From contig JBGSKY010000012.1 in the NCBI GenBank assembly GCA_041740995.1, positions 1 through 7,036 on the forward strand: a stretch of DNA of 7,036 bases, read 5' to 3'. A program made the position numbers and the translations under genes. The notes below the pieces were generated by a model, which saw nothing but the letters and a program-made list of their open reading frames with translations, made no database searches and was not told the origin of the DNA. Source of the stretch: JBGSKY01 sp041740995 (GTDB lineage Bacteria > Planctomycetota > Planctomycetia > Pirellulales > Pirellulaceae). This document shows positions 6,328-7,036 of the stretch, one piece after another (within the stretch, counting starts at the first letter, position 1; each line of letters opens with the position of its first letter).

Positions 6328-6942
6328 GTGGTTATTGAAGTTTTGATGTTGGCTTGCATGGCTAATGCTCTTCTGATGCTCTCCGTAATACTTCTAATTC
6401 GACTCTGCAATCACCGAATGACGACAATGGAATCGGCAGTCGGGCAAGATGATTGGGACTGCGAGATTTTGCAGGCATTGCGACAGACACTTCTGAGCTT
6501 AGCTGAACCGGCAATGTCCAGTTCAGGGCGATACATGCCGCTTACCACTAAGATTTCCAAAGTCGAAGAAGCGGATCGCGACCAGAATCTTCAAACGCTG
6601 CTAGCGCAGATTTCAAGTGACTGCAAATCAGCATTCAACGGCGACATCAAGCTTGCAAATCTAGAGCAGTTCGTCAAATCAGTTTATCGTCTTCAAGCAC
6701 CATATGAATTTGATGATGCTTTAATGGCCAACATTTTTGCTGTGACTATTGAGCGAGTCAAAGGTAGCGTTCTGTTGGCGAAAACGGTGGACCGTGTTGA
6801 GCTTGTGAAAACAAATGCGAGAGTCGACGAGAAGACGATGTGGCCGCTTAACCCAGGTCTACGAGTCAAACAGACGTTTGGAATGGTTCTGAAAACGGAG
6901 GCAGGTGAAGTACTGAGCCGTGCGAAGGCCCACTGTCATTAG
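6328..6942 (+). CDS. Membrane-anchored protein with possible GrpE-like C-terminal domain
   Basis: Read from GTG 6328, this protein has 204 residues; a TTG start at 6313 would add five. One membrane helix lies at about 5-27 (VLMLACMANALLML then SVILLIRLC). It is followed by RLCNHRM, so the positive-inside rule puts the rest of the protein in the cytoplasm. Residues 33-150 look largely helical, with no motif I can name. The end, about 156-204, reads RVELVKTNARVDEKTMWPLN, then PGLRVKQTFGMVLKTEAGE and VLSRAKAHCH. The order of a VEL..T strand, a D..M.P turn, a PG, a hydrophobic strand and a final G-x-V-L-x-R-A-x-A strand is like the beta domain of GrpE, the nucleotide exchange factor of DnaK. This is pattern likeness judged by eye, not an alignment score. 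Being third after an Hsp70-like ATPase gene makes a role as its exchange factor attractive. Otherwise it is an unknown membrane protein of the cluster. The TAG stop is at 6940-6942. Confidence 0.7.
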   Translation: MVIEVLMLACMANALLMLSVILLIRLCNHRMTTMESAVGQDDWDCEILQALRQTLLSLAEPAMSSSGRYMPLTTKISKVEEADRDQNLQTLLAQISSDCKSAFNGDIKLANLEQFVKSVYRLQAPYEFDDALMANIFAVTIERVKGSVLLAKTVDRVELVKTNARVDEKTMWPLNPGLRVKQTFGMVLKTEAGEVLSRAKAHCH

Positions 6943-7036
6943 CCGATATCACCCACGTCCCAGTCGGCCTGAGAGAGTTGACGCACTGCATTGACTATCA
7001 CTCGACTGTTATCGAACGAACAGAGAACGCGATGAG
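6939..7036 (-). CDS. Possible C-terminal end of a convergent gene (partial)
   Basis: The minus strand is open from the window edge to a TAA (plus-strand TTA at 6939-6941) that overlaps the TAG of the preceding plus gene. The 32 or so codons read naturally, ending VNAVRQLSQADWDVGDIG. The complementary plus-strand frame is also open from 6909 to the edge, but has no ATG, GTG or usable start before an ATG at 7032, so the minus reading needs fewer assumptions. No family can be named from so short a piece. The stretch may equally be intergenic DNA; no tRNA or convincing terminator is seen in it. Confidence 0.25.
   Translation of the reverse strand, partial: HRVLCSFDNSRVIVNAVRQLSQADWDVGDIG

Noticed and set aside
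6942..6968. GCCGA/TCGGC inverted repeat as a terminator
   Set aside because: It has only a 5-bp stem with a 17-base loop and no T-run after it, so it does not support a rho-independent terminator.
7006..7023. CTGTT/AACAG hairpin near the right edge
   Set aside because: It has a 5-bp stem, an 8-base loop and no T-run; this is expected by chance.
1..7036. CRISPR arrays, tRNA or rRNA genes, insertion sequences, long repeats
   Set aside because: No regularly spaced repeats, cloverleaf-like stretches, transposase motifs or terminal inverted repeats were seen on reading the window.

Overview
The window carries one compact plus-strand gene cluster, positions about 302 to 6942. Five genes are packed with no real spacing: three successive junctions are ATGA stop/start overlaps and the last gene starts 11 bases after the preceding stop. 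No source organism can be read directly. The GC content near one half by eye, the good Shine-Dalgarno sites inside operon junctions, and an Hsp70-like SrfB homologue paired with a von Willebrand A protein would fit a Gram-negative or Planctomycetota-like environmental bacterium, but this is a guess.

Layout. Positions 1-301 hold ambiguous coding remnants of something upstream, plus a plausible promoter (-35 at 227-232, -10 at 250-255) and an inverted repeat over the expected start site (258-273). Gene A (302-1474) is a membrane-anchored von Willebrand A protein with a complete MIDAS site. Gene B (1471-3579) is a large GTPase-like P-loop protein, dynamin-like or SrfC-like. Gene C (3576-6011) is an Hsp70/actin-fold ATPase whose motifs match the SrfB 'virulence factor' family. 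Gene D (6008-6316) is a small protein with one membrane helix and a coiled coil. Gene E (6328-6942) has an N-terminal membrane helix, and its C-terminal end resembles the beta domain of GrpE, the nucleotide exchange factor of Hsp70. The last 94 bases are non-coding or the edge of a neighbour, possibly convergent.

How the genes may work together (inference). B and C are two nucleotide-driven machines resembling the SrfB/SrfC pair of enterobacterial srfABC loci. A, D and E each carry one membrane helix, so the whole set probably assembles at the inner membrane. E could be a dedicated exchange factor for C, and A could bind a ligand through its metal site. No recognisable SrfA, toxin domain, MoxR ATPase, protease or nuclease is present, so the output of the system is not visible. 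The cassette is the strongest candidate in the window for a poorly described system.
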